DNA from: Hanleya hanleyi
Taxonomy: Eukaryota; Mollusca; Polyplacophora; Lepidopleurida; Hanleyidae
Assembly (NCBI GenBank): GCA_036873755.1
Contig: JAVTVY010025038.1
Location: 36,842 to 100,841 of the forward strand
Direction of reading: 5' to 3'
Length of the DNA stretch: 64,000 nucleotides
Part shown: positions 41,938 to 54,812 of the stretch, piece by piece
How the letters are laid out: the number at the start of each line of letters is the position of its first letter
How positions within the stretch are numbered: position 1 is the stretch's first letter
Notes under the pieces: model-generated
Databases searched by the model: none
Told to the model about the DNA's origin: nothing
What the model saw: only the letters and a program-made list of their open reading frames with translations
Program-made: the position numbers and the translations under genes

Positions 41938-44484
41938 GACAGTATTAGCACCAAACTCCTAGTAGGCATGAAATAAAAAAGTATGTATAAACTCACGCTA
42001 GTTTCTTGCAGAGAGAAGCGGTCAGCAGTATACAATGATGTCCTATGAATCCATGTACCTCTATATCCTTATGGTGTTCCTATGAACAAACTCAATGAAA
42101 ACGTGACAGATACAACACTCTCTACATAACGACTTTACACTGAAAATCATAAGAATTAAGAACACTGAGCAACATCATGATGTCTTTCCGGCATCATTGA
42201 AAACTGTTGACCGCTTCTCTCTTTGGTGCCAATGTTATATATAAATTAAGTCTTTGAATTATGCACTTTGAAATTCTTTAATTGGTGACAGCTGATTGGT
42301 GACCGCTGATTGACTACTGATTGACGGACTAGACGCTTGTATTCTGATATCGGCAAATCAACATCACGGATTGGTATTCTTTTTTATTCAGTGAATTGCT
42401 GAGTCGGGTCTGAACCATTGGTTGTTTCTACAGTTTTTATATCTCAGAATACAACTGTGATATTGTTCTTTTATCTCAGATTATTCGGCAAAATAATATA
42501 AATATTGCTGGATTAATAAGTGCTGCATTATCCCTGGATCAAGAGCTCTCGCGTGCAATGACTAACCGTCAGCTATGGAAATTTTAATGGCGAATTCGGT
42601 ACAGGAAGCGAACAAGACTAACAATTTGCAATTCATTATAAATAAAAAATACCACATGCTCATAAATAGTAATTTTATCGTGATGATTTCAAGCTAGCAA
42701 ATTCCTCTAAATCTCATTCTAGATCGTATCCAATAGAGGGGTTTGCTATGTAGTATCTTTAATAAATTCTGGTGGTTCATTATGAGGTCAGAATAGTTCG
42801 ATATTTGTCCCCGATGGTTAAACGCGAGTTTTATATCGCTTTGAACCTACCATATTCTTTCACAGATTTATTCACGTATATTGACAATTCGTGCTCCAGC
42901 ATATACAACTGAATATCACTGCTTAGGAAACTGAAGGACCTTTCGTTTGAAGGGAGCGGAGAATGAATCCGAGACTGGCGGGAGATGCTTTTGGAGATGC
43001 TAATAGTCACTATATTTTCTCACTCACACACTAATTTGTATGTATAGTATTTCGCGATGGACTCCACACCTGTATAATAATTGATAAAAAAAAAATCCCT
43101 AGCGAACGATCAACCTCATAAAATATGAAACGTTTTTCAGGGTGATCCCGTTCTGTGAATTCGAGCAGGGTGTGGTAGTATACAGTGAAATTGTTTTTGT
43201 ACTCATAAAAGATAGCGATTAGACAATCGGGAAACTTTACTCGAAATTTTTCTCTTGGCGTCCATAGAATAATATAATACCTCGGAGAAAGATCTCGACC
43301 AAATGAACACGTGGAATTATTTGATTCTCGATCTTAGAACTGTGCAGTGCTCCATAATGCGACCGGTATCTTCTGATTTGCTTCATCATGGAACATTGTT
43401 GACTTTTGAAGTTCAATTATCAAGCTGTCGATGTTATAACCGCAAGGAAACGGCGAAAAGTTAATGAAGCAAATGAAAGAATCTTATAGAAATATACAAA
43501 CTTCTGAGCTATACTCCACGTACACATATTTCTCATGCTAGAGCTTTTATCAAGCGACCTGGTGAACTTGCCAAAACGAAATTCACCCCGGCATGTTAGT
43601 ATCTTGAATTATGACGTCACTATGTTATAACATTGCGTGCCCAATACCATTGTGCTTCGAAAATGTCAGGCGAGGTTTGGAGCTTTTCCTTGTTCCTGAA
43701 TTTATTTTCTTGAAATTGCAGAATGAAAATGAACAAATTCTACAGAGATACTGTGTAGAATTGCACTGCCATGATAAAAAAGACTGATATATTGCCGAAG
43801 GAAGAATTGATCACCCTGTTTACAATGATATTAGCAAGATAAATCAGTCATCAAACTAAGAATATCTAATGAACGGAGAGTCGTTATTAAAATCAACCAA
43901 GTTACAATTTCCATGTACACCTTGAATGATCGCATTATCCATAACATTCTATTTAACCGTAAGCCGTAAACTAAATAGAGGGGAAGCCGTTGCACAGCCT
44001 ACGTTGAAGAGCATATTACATTGAAAGAATTGCAATTCACCAGATTCGCAATTCGCAAATGATCTGATATGACTGATGGGATATTTTCACTGAAATTGGG
44101 AGCCCCACTGGTACTTGGAACTGAAAATCTCTAGGGACCTTCTGTGTGTAAAGTCGTTTACTATTGGAGACTTGATTATTACCAGTACAGTCCTTAAGGA
44201 CTTTTCTCATTCCGAGAAATATAGATTGTAAGGAATCTAATTATGCCATTCGAGCATAACTCGTTTTGTATTGGTATAAGCATTTATATTGAAACAACAT
44301 TCACCCCAAGTTCTCCTTCAACATGTGGTTGAATATATTCGCTTCCATATCTGTGCTACTAGCACGCTACCCAGAAGCAGGTAGTTCGCCTCTGATCATA
44401 AAGTCTAATACTGTTAAAGGGCCAATTCAGCTTCGAACTGTTCTGTAGTAAAATTGTTGTAATAGGCCTTTCTCTTCATTTCTA
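41938..44484 (+). repeat. Diverged segmental duplication S2, copy 2
   Basis: Collinear with 30557-33330. Carries a local deletion of a few hundred bases in total relative to copy 1 and a short tandem 'TGACxGCTGATTGG' duplication near 42286-42320. Confidence 0.75.
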
Positions 44485-44596
44485 ATTCTAGTATTCAGTA
44501 TTGCTTCTAATGCATGACCTTGACCAGAGTGGTGGAACAGGGATAAGCTCTCTGCTGGTCTGTTATATTTGGTCACGTTATATCAACATTTCCAAC

Positions 44597-47500
44597 ACAA
44601 TTGATGTGTGTATAGTCGGAGTGAGGGCATCATGTCTAAGATTCACTGAGCAGACTTCGTTCTTGGAAAAAATTCCTAGCCAAAATATTTCTCATTTCTC
44701 ACTGTCAACACCAAATCCAAAACGCAAAATTAAGAACTGTAAATACAGTTACATACTCCGGTCTTGGTCATCCAGATATATGAAATCGATATCGTATTCT
44801 TATATTGTAAGTCCAGCGTATCATAAATATTTATGAGAGCAAAAATGATACAATTCTGACTGAGTAATATTGATGCACCAGGTCATTTTCTTCGATACAG
44901 TGTTAATATACACATCCTGGCTTTCAGATAAGAAGTTTCTACAGATTTCTGGTTCCCTACTCACGTTAACAGCATGGAAATTGCAACAAGCAAATGTCAG
45001 TGTCTGGATAAATCCGGATGAAGAATGTTGATAAACGAATGTCTCAGTGCCACGATGTAAAGTAGTGTGAATCTCCCGCCTTCTTTCTATGTGTTACCAT
45101 ATCGTGATAGACTTATTGATGATCTTTCTGATAAAAATGTAAAAGAAGTGGATTATTAATGCAATTCGGGGAAGTGCCAAACATGAATTCTACTTGCAAT
45201 CTCAGGTCTCTCAAAAGACATGCAATATGAGTGCATGAGAATCAGCTAAATTACATTCTGAATCAATCTCAGAATAATACAGACCCAAGGCCTTGTACAT
45301 TGAACCCTCAATCAAACACATCATGATTGTTTCTACATTTCATTAAAGTCGAGATAACATTTCTAGAATTTCTAGATAAAACTTTCTAGAAGTGGCACTT
45401 TTTTAAAGCAGGTAATGAAAAGGGATGATATGATAGGCCAGAGATGATATGTTCAATGCTCAAGCTCCTGGAATAATAGAAATCTGACATCAGCAGAATG
45501 ATATCGCCTTTAAACGCAACATATAAAGGCAAAGGGAAAAGCTGCCGGTGTACAACCAAGAAGTCCTGACACCACAGCCCAATATTCTGACTGCATATTT
45601 AAAAGCATTAGAAGAACAAAACAATATCCCTGTGATGATTTGTATCTCAGCCACACGGTTATTATGTTTGTTCATGGGGATATCTTGAATGAGAAGACCA
45701 CACGGCCTCTACCACCGGCCTGAGTCGTACTAGATACAAATATCCAAGAACAATAATTTGATAGCTCTGCCAGGTCATCTGAAGAAATGTGATTGACTCT
45801 GTACGAGTGACCATTACATAAACGAAACGGACCAAACGGACCAAACGGACCAAACGGGGGAAATATTAACAGAATGCAAGTTCATATTCGGAATAAAAGA
45901 TCCGCCGCCCACCAAACGCTTCAATCTCCGCTTTGTTAAACACAGTCAAAAACAACGATCACAAGGAAAGGGCAAGTCTGAGGGACGAAACATCCATCAG
46001 CATTATATTGTCATATACATAATATACATAAAACAACTAAACGCAACCTATAAAGTGATGAAAAAAGATGATGGGAGCTGAAAAGAATTCGTATGACCCC
46101 ATAGGCCAATATTCTGACTGCATATCTGAAAACATCACAAGAACGAGAAATGATCCTTGATTTGTATCTCAGCCACGCTTTTATTGTAGATGTTCATGTG
46201 TACATCTCGAATGACAAGAGTACACGGCCTCTATCACCTGCTCGAGCGGTATTAGATGCATATAGCCAATAGTAATGAAGAAATAGCTTCATAAAGTCAT
46301 CTGGTGGAATTTGATGAACTGCATGTGACCGTTAGATAGACAAAACGGCCCAAGCGGGGAAAATACTCGTAGAGTGCAGTTCTTATCCAAAGCACACGTC
46401 TGTGAGGCTCTAGTCCACCAGACGTTTCATTGTTCACCATTTTAACCACATACCATGCCCGACCATCGAAGTACAATCAACAATTACATTCGGTTTAATC
46501 GGTTTATATCAGAATAGGTGTCAGATCTGACATTCGATATCCAGTCGCCGTTCACCATAGTCAATAATCGAAAGACGTTTTACGCTCGACCGTTAATACT
46601 CTCATGATACACAATTTGGTTTCCTGCAATCTATCGCCAGTTTTCAACACTGTCAGCAGTACATCATGATGTTATGTACGTAGAATCAATCTAAATAGCA
46701 ATCATTCTTGAATGACAGAACTTGCGATAAGCAGACTATATATGTAGGAACAATAAGGCTGATCAGTGGCTTACATGTAACATACTACAATGTTGAACTG
46801 AATAATTCTGATGGGATATCAGATTTTCACATCCATAAATTCACCAATTGTTATATCTGGTACGATGCATCCATACAGTTAAGAAAGAAACTAATAACCA
46901 CACGTTAATTTTTAAGTAAATTCTTGAGAGAGATAATGGATCAACAATTTTAACGACATCATCAAGACAATGCGAAGCTACCGTCGTCAAATTCTCATTC
47001 CCCGCACTTACTTGTGAGTCAATTTGAGTTGTTGTTTTCAAGCTTAGGTCCCAGACCAGATAATAAGTAGGAATAGTCAGTACTCGAACGCAAAAGACTA
47101 CTTTCCACATTTAATGAGTTTGAATGTATGTCGGTTTGAGCATCCCAGTGATCGACGCCGCAATTAATTTATATCCTTCATTATTAGTACGTCACTGAGA
47201 TCTGTTAGACTGCCAAATAATAAGCTGTCATGACTAATACCCATCAGGTATCAACTGTCTGCACTCTTATTTAGACCCTTTATACTACATGTACGTATTT
47301 CTCCGCTTCCCGAAGCCAGACATATAGTAATTGCTGTATCTGAACACAGCTTACATAATAACTGAAACTCGTTGTACTCTGAAAAAGTACCGAGAGTAAC
47401 GTTTTCAGCTAAGACTGGATATAATGTTGCAGAACACACAAAACGAAAATACAACTGAACAATATAAGAGGAATAATTCCATACAAAGCATGCGTGATTG

Positions 47501-47738
47501 CGTGCGAAAACCAATTTTTCGATCAAAACATAAGATGTGGAATTCGTGATTCAGGATGTCACCACAGAACGCCTGCAGGATATTTCCATATCTTTCATGC
47601 TTTTATTCTATTAATAGGGCGAAAGATGAGGTCTCCAGCAAAGATAATTACAAAGCCACGTCTCTCTGTTTACTTCAGGGTATTGACAGTAAATGATGAA
47701 TTATTCAATGGTGAACGAAACAGGGTATGCCAATGTAA
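44597..47738 (+). repeat. Diverged segmental duplication S1, right copy, first part
   Basis: Collinear with 9228-12003. Contains AACGGACCAAACGGACCAAA, a short tandem repeat at 45830-45857 absent from the left copy. Includes two family-2-related units (45630-45800 and 46160-46330). Confidence 0.7.
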
Positions 47739-50700
47739 ACAAGCGCTGAATGAGCGCAAAGACCTCCGTCGAGGCAACAGGATCAGTAGGGGAATAGTAC
47801 ATCACTAAATAGCATAGGGCCGGATGCCTAGCTCAATTTTGCATTTGTTGACGTTAACTTCACCAATGGTAATTAACGTGAGATTGAGGGTTCCCCACTA
47901 GCATGTCCAGCTAGGGATGTGGAAGCCACATTCCCCGCAAATAATATTTCTTTGATTTCACGTGCTTGAAATATTGGGGTATGGAATAGAGTATATTGAT
48001 GGAAAACCTGGAATACTGCTTGAGACATTAGGCCCTTCCCACCCACACCTCCCCATGAGAGGACACCCCCACCCAAATCAACACGTTAGCGTCAGAAATG
48101 AGACCCTGTGTGCCTAGTTTTACCAACTTGCTTGTGATTTTATGCTATAGGCCCTACACATCAACACTTCATATTTTGTATGTGTACAGTATAGCATCCT
48201 CATTGACAGAATCCTCTACAAAACACATCTGATTTTACCGACACTCCGTTCTGATCTGTCTCAGCATCATGTGCTGATTCAATGAGCTCGGAATAATTTT
48301 GTATACTGGTGTTACAGGTCACCTTCACCATAATGTATCAATTACCATGGACTTGTACATTCATATTGAATGGTGATGGCTGATGAGAATATTGCCCATA
48401 TGGAACAAATGGCTGGATTCCAGCGAATAAAAAGTTCATGCTAATCATAAACAACATACAATTAATAATACTATCAAATAATTATGTATATTCCTTGTCG
48501 ACATCAATATAATACAGACAATATTATGACTGAATCAGGGTAACAGATATCCAAGGGTATATATGTCTACACTAAACTGAAGGAGATCCATGATGCGTAT
48601 TATATTATGTTGTAAAACTTCACTTGCTAATCTCGATTATGTTGCTTATTGTGAAAATAAACGAAATTATGAAAATAAATTTAGTATGATTGCCCATTAC
48701 GCTCAAATTAGAAATATCAGCAGCTAAAGTTAAGCCAATCATAGCAATATATAACACCATGGTATTGTTGTAATATCACCCAGGTATTGATCTTTGGTTA
48801 AGAATGTAATGAGATACATATACCTGTTCTTTGTGTTATTCTGTATGCAGTTCATTCTGTATGTATTTTATACATGTACATATACCAGAAGTGGAATTGA
48901 AATTGGACTAAAATAATCAAAATATGTTCGATTTTTACCTCTACTCAGGAAATGAAGTCTTTGTTTCTAGAAGCTAAATCATTTCAGACACATTCAAGTC
49001 CTGACCTGGTCAAGGGAGATAATTTTGTAAAAAAAACAAACAAAAAAACAAGTATAGATCCACACTGGCGCAGACCAGAAAGTTTTATGACCTTTGGTGA
49101 TATTTGTGGAGCATGCTGCAGGACTTCAACTTTCATGAATCTGATATTATCCACACAATCCCATTCTACATGATATTTTTGCCATAGCACCGATAAACTA
49201 GATCCCTTCATTTATGTGGTCTAGATCCAGGAGCTATTGGGGGCTGCAGGTTTTGTAAAAGTTAGATCCAATTATTCTGAGATAAGGAATGAAGTCCGGC
49301 ATGGTTGTTTTAAGTTAAAACTGGGCATCCTTGAAAATGTCTGACCGATTGACACATGTATCACTCTGCCGGTCATCATTACATGCGTAATGTTTATCAC
49401 AAGAGAGAATATGTATACTGTGTTTGAGGAATATTTCTGCCTCCCCAATGGAAGGCGAAATTTGAATGAATGGTCTGTGTTGTCAGTGTGTCTGATGTCC
49501 CCCTTGCAAAGACAAGAAAATTTTCTATGTAATTTATTATTTATTGATATATTTATTGATTTTCTTTTTGTCTAATTGTCTTCTGTTCAAGTCATTTGGC
49601 ATTGGTAAAACCTGAAATGTATATCATGTTCTCCTTATTTCATCTAGTGATACTGTCTGTTTGGTTCCAGATCACGGGGCTGAACAAAGTATGTGAAATG
49701 TGATCGTATGGCAAATAAATGCCCAGTGGTATGTCCAGGGCTTAAAACTACAAAACAAAATTGAGAAAGGTTCCATCCATGCTATCAGTCAAAAATCTCA
49801 ATAATGTAGGCCTACATGTGGAATGTAGACACTCCTTTGTTTCAGCTACAATTCAGAATAAGTTTTCAGAATATTATCAGGGCTTAACAAGCAAATTATT
49901 CTTCATCAACAAGTATCACAGCACACAATGTGGATGTCACTAAACTGTTAGGATAAATGAAAAGAAAAGCATATGTATATTATTTATCAGCTTTATTAAA
50001 TAAGTTTACAGACTCACGCAGGTAGATCAATTTGGTGCTTCTGCAAAATCAAACCATTATTCAACTGCCAAATGCCAAGATAAAGCGCCCCCCCCCCCCG
50101 GAAATATAATTTATCAGCAAAATTTAGAATAACTGTTTTTGAACAACCAGGCTGGTGGATATCATCAACTGAAAGAAAACGACAGGGTTCCCACACCTTG
50201 GGGATTTCAAAATTCCAGACCTTTTCCATACCTTTTTCAAGACCTATCAAGTCTTTTTCCAGACTCAATGGACGCTTCAAATCAGCTATTACATTATACA
50301 TTGCCAGGAAGAATTTTGAGACCGTTAGGTGATATGGATCAAAACTAGTCAAGCTCAAGATGAACAATTAACTCCTTTATTATGATGATGATGTACATTG
50401 AGATCACTGCACCAATTTACAACTCAAAAATCAAAGCAGGTTCCAAATTGACAGAATGTTTCAAAAGCACAGAATGATGAACTTTTTTATTTGAAAATAA
50501 ATTCACGTTTTCTTTCATTCTACGAAACAGAAATTAAAAGAATCAGGTTTATTGCTCTTTTTTGTCATACAGACTCACTAAAGCCAGAATGAAAAAAAAC
50601 AAAGACAAAAAAAAACGAAGACAAAAAAAAGACCCCAAAAAAATTAAATGAAATGGCTGAAAAGTGTTCTAGTTCTGCAAAATCTTGATTGGATTGGAGA

Positions 50701-51733
50701 ATCCCTCAAATTAATTTCAGAATAATTGTTCATCTTTATATCGTTTGAACAAGTTAAAAAAAATATTAGAACTGATAAGAGAACAAAGCTAGAAAAAAAA
50801 TACCAAGGGAGACAACTTTTGTACAAGTGCTCTAGAAGTATTGAGCGGAGTTATCCCCCTTCAAAACGTTGCCCCTGGAGACCGTAAAACACGCAATTTG
50901 CGTGCTGCTTGGAGGAGATATTTTGTGTCAGTGATCATTACCAATAAAGATTACAATTATCAACACCAGTTTTATCAGACTGTAGTAACTTACAAAGTGA
51001 ATGACAGGTACACGATTCACACAAACGGACGAACCCACGAGGAGATGAATGGGTGTGAATGGACTGGTGCCGCAAGACGGTACATCTTCGGGAAATTTAT
51101 GACCTATTCCAAGGTTCTTAGCGTGACATGTACATGATCAGGTCAGGGCATTTGCAGCATTTCTGTTCTTCATTCAATACATAGTACTGTTCATACGCCC
51201 GATGATATGTACTTTTGTTGCTAACATTATGCAAGTTTTGTTGCTAAAAAAATAAAACTGAACGTACTTGTAGGCCTACTCGTTTGAAGCAGCAGACATT
51301 ATAAATTTAGTTGACCTAGATTCTGCATTGAAGATCAACCATTGAAACGCGGAAAACAACGAATTACGTCAATTATACAGTATTTTCGCCTGCATGTTGT
51401 CTGATCGTACTATTCTTGTTTATCTGATGATGCTAAACAATAATGATCTTGTGAACTTTGGGATAGGCCTAGGTCATAAATTTTCTGAAGATGTACCATT
51501 TTGCTCTGGTTTCGAGATTGAGGTGGAACCCGACTACAGAAGCAAGGCCCACTACAATGCATTGCAATGGGGAACCCCGTTATTTCAATTGTGTCCAAAG
51601 AAAAGATTCAAGATTTCGTCGGGAACCATGACGATCCCTATTGGAAATACTATGAGTCGTGGGTTCCCCGTATGACAATTATTTGGCGGGAGATTTCACG
51701 TTGCGCTCCTAGACCTCCGTCTGATCGACGGAG
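47739..51733. mobile_element. About 4-kb insertion of unknown class in S1
   Basis: Absent from the left S1 copy, where sequence runs uninterrupted through about 12003. The ends carry GCGCTGAATGAGCGC and GACCTCCGTCGAGG at the left (47743-47775) and GCGCTCC...GACCTCCGTCTGATCGACGG at the right (51690-51733). Inside: CAAGGGAGATAAT (49012), a C tract (50088-50098), a degenerate TTTTTCAAGACCT/TTTTCC repeat (50210-50265), A-rich runs (50580-50645), and an inverted pair AGGGAGACAACTTTT / GAGTTATCCCCCTT (50811-50861). Open frames at 50841-51137 (98 residues) and 51394-51675 (93 residues) have no recognisable domain. Confidence 0.5.
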
Positions 51734-52867
51734 GTAAAAATACTTCCAGGAAGTAGTGGACGTTCATTTCTAAAGGTGGATTTTGAAAAAAATTCTGTAT
51801 TTATCAGGTTTAGAGAAGTTGTTGAATAAAATAATTGAACTGTAGTTTTTTGAAGAGATAATATATCAACAATTTTTAACGATATCGAGAGAGTTAGTTT
51901 ATTACCTTGGTCAAAATCTCATCGCTCACACTTATTTTCAGTTTAAATATACTCCAGTTTGCGCATTCTAGTGACGCCACCATTGCTTCATATTATTAAA
52001 AAAATACCTTGTCCGGGGGGGGGGGGGCATTTCGGCCGCCCTAACTATTGTTCTTACCCCTTGAGCTAGGGGTCTGAAACTTTCCCAGCAATACCCTTGG
52101 GACAAACTCCATTAGAAAATGTAAAAATTCTTCATTTTCATTTCACCTCATTTTCAAAAGGGCATTTTTTGGACAATTTTTCGGTCAGACATTTTTTATG
52201 TCATTTCTCCACAAAAGCTGCATGATAAATTAGTAAATATTAATCCGGTATGAAATAAAATAATTTTGCCAACTTTTCCTAGCGGAAAACCGCAAATCTT
52301 GAAGAAAAATGACAAAAACATCACTTTTCTGGTGCCTCACTTGGTCGCCATCTTGAATTTACAATTTACCCCTGATCGTCTGATCGGAGGGTTATGCAAA
52401 TAGGCTCAAAATGACAATATGATAAATCACAAAGTCGCAAACTGTCATCTCTCAATTATTTGTCATTCCGGAGATAGAGCAGAAAGTTTGCAAAATAGCC
52501 CCGCCCCCCCCTCCCAGGCCTGGTAGGGTCAAGCCATGCATCAAATATTTGCTTTCATTTTAGAAGAGTTGACGGCCCGTACGTGTATTTCTAATCACTA
52601 AATCTACTAATCCCGACGTATATAGTAGTTTCTGCATAGAGAATCCCTGGAACCCCGATAGATTAATGTATTTCATCCATCTGTCGATTTACTTTGACAT
52701 TTGCAATAATTAACAAATACTCATCTTTGATCATCTCTTCCACTATTGATGACTCGATAACAGGGGAAGTTAAATGGATTTGTAATAAATCTTGCTGCTA
52801 AAGATGTATAGAATGCTGCAGAAAACGCTCAATAAAGTTTATGAGCTTGCGTGCAGGCTAATCTGAC
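51734..52867 (+). repeat. Diverged segmental duplication S1, right copy, second part
   Basis: Resumes at GTAAAAATACTTCCAGGAAG, matching 12000-12018, and runs to 52867 (matching 13198). Includes the third copy of the G-tract-bounded repeat. Confidence 0.7.
52012..52530 (+). repeat. G-tract-bounded interspersed repeat, copy 3
   Basis: Starts with a G14-like run (52013-52027), ends CCCCGCCCCCCCCTCCCAGG then CCTGGTAGGG. Contains TACCCCTTGAGCTAGGGG and GGTCGCCATCTTGAATTT, matching copies at 12.4 and 25.1 kb. Since it is also present in the left S1 copy, it predates that duplication. Confidence 0.65.
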
Positions 52868-52879
52868 TGTAGACATACA

Positions 52880-54812
52880 AGCGTCTGGTCCCTCATTCAA
52901 TATTCAACCGTCGTCCTTTAAGGAATTTCCACGTCCATAATCCAAAGACCTAATTCATATAATAGCATTAGCACCAAATTAAAAGAATAAATCATAGTAT
53001 ACATAAACTAGGCTAGTTTCCTGCACGAGAGAAGCGGTCAACAGTTTTCAATGATGCCAGCAAGATATCATGACGTTCTAAAAATATCAAATCCGTATCG
53101 CTGGTCAGTATACTTAATCCATATGATTTTCGTTGTAAAGTCGTATGATGTATCTCAGTCGATCACGCTTTGAGAATCTTGATTACATAGGCTCATACGG
53201 CACCCAGTCCTGGGTTAAGCGAAATTAGGCACAAGTTACGAAACGCACCGTCATAGATCTTGCACGCTACGCTCGTATTTTCCTATCAGCACGCGATATG
53301 TATCGCTAAATTTGAGTGGAGGCGCTTGATGATATAGCCCTGTTTTATAAGATTCTGAAATAATGTCCTGTGACGTTGATTAAATCGTCACATTTAACAC
53401 AGGATCCAGCAAATGCTACTAGGCGAGATATGTATACGCCATATGCAGGTCCCTCTGGTATATTACTATCCAGACAGAGATAGTTTATCCAAATAGCATT
53501 CCTTCAACCTAGACAGTGGAAATATCTCATGGCAGACTTTGTGCATTCCTATAAAGATGGGGGTTTTTATCACTGTTCTGATCGCTCCTTTCGCTCTTAT
53601 GAAGTATTATACCAGAACTGTTATTACTTCCATCGGCGGAGACAATTTGAAAGAAAATAATGTTAATGGTTTGTGCTATAGGAAATCACATTCTGATTGA
53701 CGGTAAGCTCAAGATTTGGTAAATTCAAGAAAATTTGAAAGGTTTATGTTCACTTGACGTACGTGAATCAATCTGGGTTGTGCGAATACTCCACTGGCGT
53801 GACGATCTAATTATCCAGAAATTAAGGAATTGACATCGTCCAGGATGCTCTCATGATCATTAGCATAGCATTGAACTGTACATTGATATCTGGATTCTGG
53901 TTGTGTTTTCAATGTTATCGTATGGTTTCTGAAGAAAAAAGATCCCGAATAACACCATGCACATTTGCAAGCTTTAGAACAAATGACTCAGAATGCGGAC
54001 ATTAATTAATAAATACACACTATACGGAAATGCTATCTACCAACGCAAATTAATGGTTAAAATGGCATTGGACAGGAGAGCAATCCTTATCTTTATGAGC
54101 CAGAAACCGCGTGCTATTGATTAAAAAAAAGTTCACTGCTTCGGTGCAGTGTAGATTCAAACAGCACGTGATGCAGGGAATGCAATTCTATAATTATAGA
54201 GATTGTTCGGATCAATGACATGGATTGATTGAAACAAGCGTATCGACATGTTCGCGCAGTTGTTAATGGCCAGTACATCGACATTTGGCATACAGTCTTG
54301 GCACCACTGGGTTCTGCATTGTAAGGACAATTGAAACTTTAACAGAACAATGAAGTTCTGGCGAATCGGATTGTATCTTCAATCTTTTCTTGAGGGTTCC
54401 TGAATCTCCGAAGCATTTTACGTTTCTTGCTCTTTTGTCGGCAAGCTAATTACACTGGTATTCGATAGCTTACTCGACACTTTTTAATGACGTTGCATGG
54501 ATAAGCATCAGGATGATCCGGTATCCAAATGCTTGTCAAGAACTAAAATGCACTAATCAAGTGAGTCGTTTCCGAAAGTTTATTAGTCAAGCTTGATAGC
54601 TCATATCACCAAACATAATTATTATACCTCATGCCAGATCTGGTCATCCTGATTGGTTGGAACTCGGTCACATGACGTTATGTAATTAAGAAATAATGTT
54701 TCCATAGGCGTGCTCAATGGTTATTTTACGCACGGTTGGTGTGGGAAAGTTTATTTTTTAGGGCAAGGGCGAAGGTAGTATTGCACTACCCAAGCTGATT
54801 ATCAACAAAGAT
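52880..54812 (+). repeat. Dispersed family 1 (inverted) and segmental duplication S3, copy 3
   Basis: 52880-53460 is family 1 in reverse (AGACATACAAGCGTCTGGTC; CCAGTCCTGGGTTAAGC). 53640-54612 matches 22130 and 35460 copies. 54620-54812 is the left end of the 36371 transposon, truncated. Confidence 0.65.

Noticed and set aside
50841..51675. Exons of a host gene
   Set aside because: Two unrelated short frames without recognised domains, lying in an insertion with repeat motifs; no splice pattern I could defend.
47739..51733. Helitron
   Set aside because: End hairpins are present, but neither end shows a proper 5' TC with 3' CTRR, and no Rep/helicase is seen.
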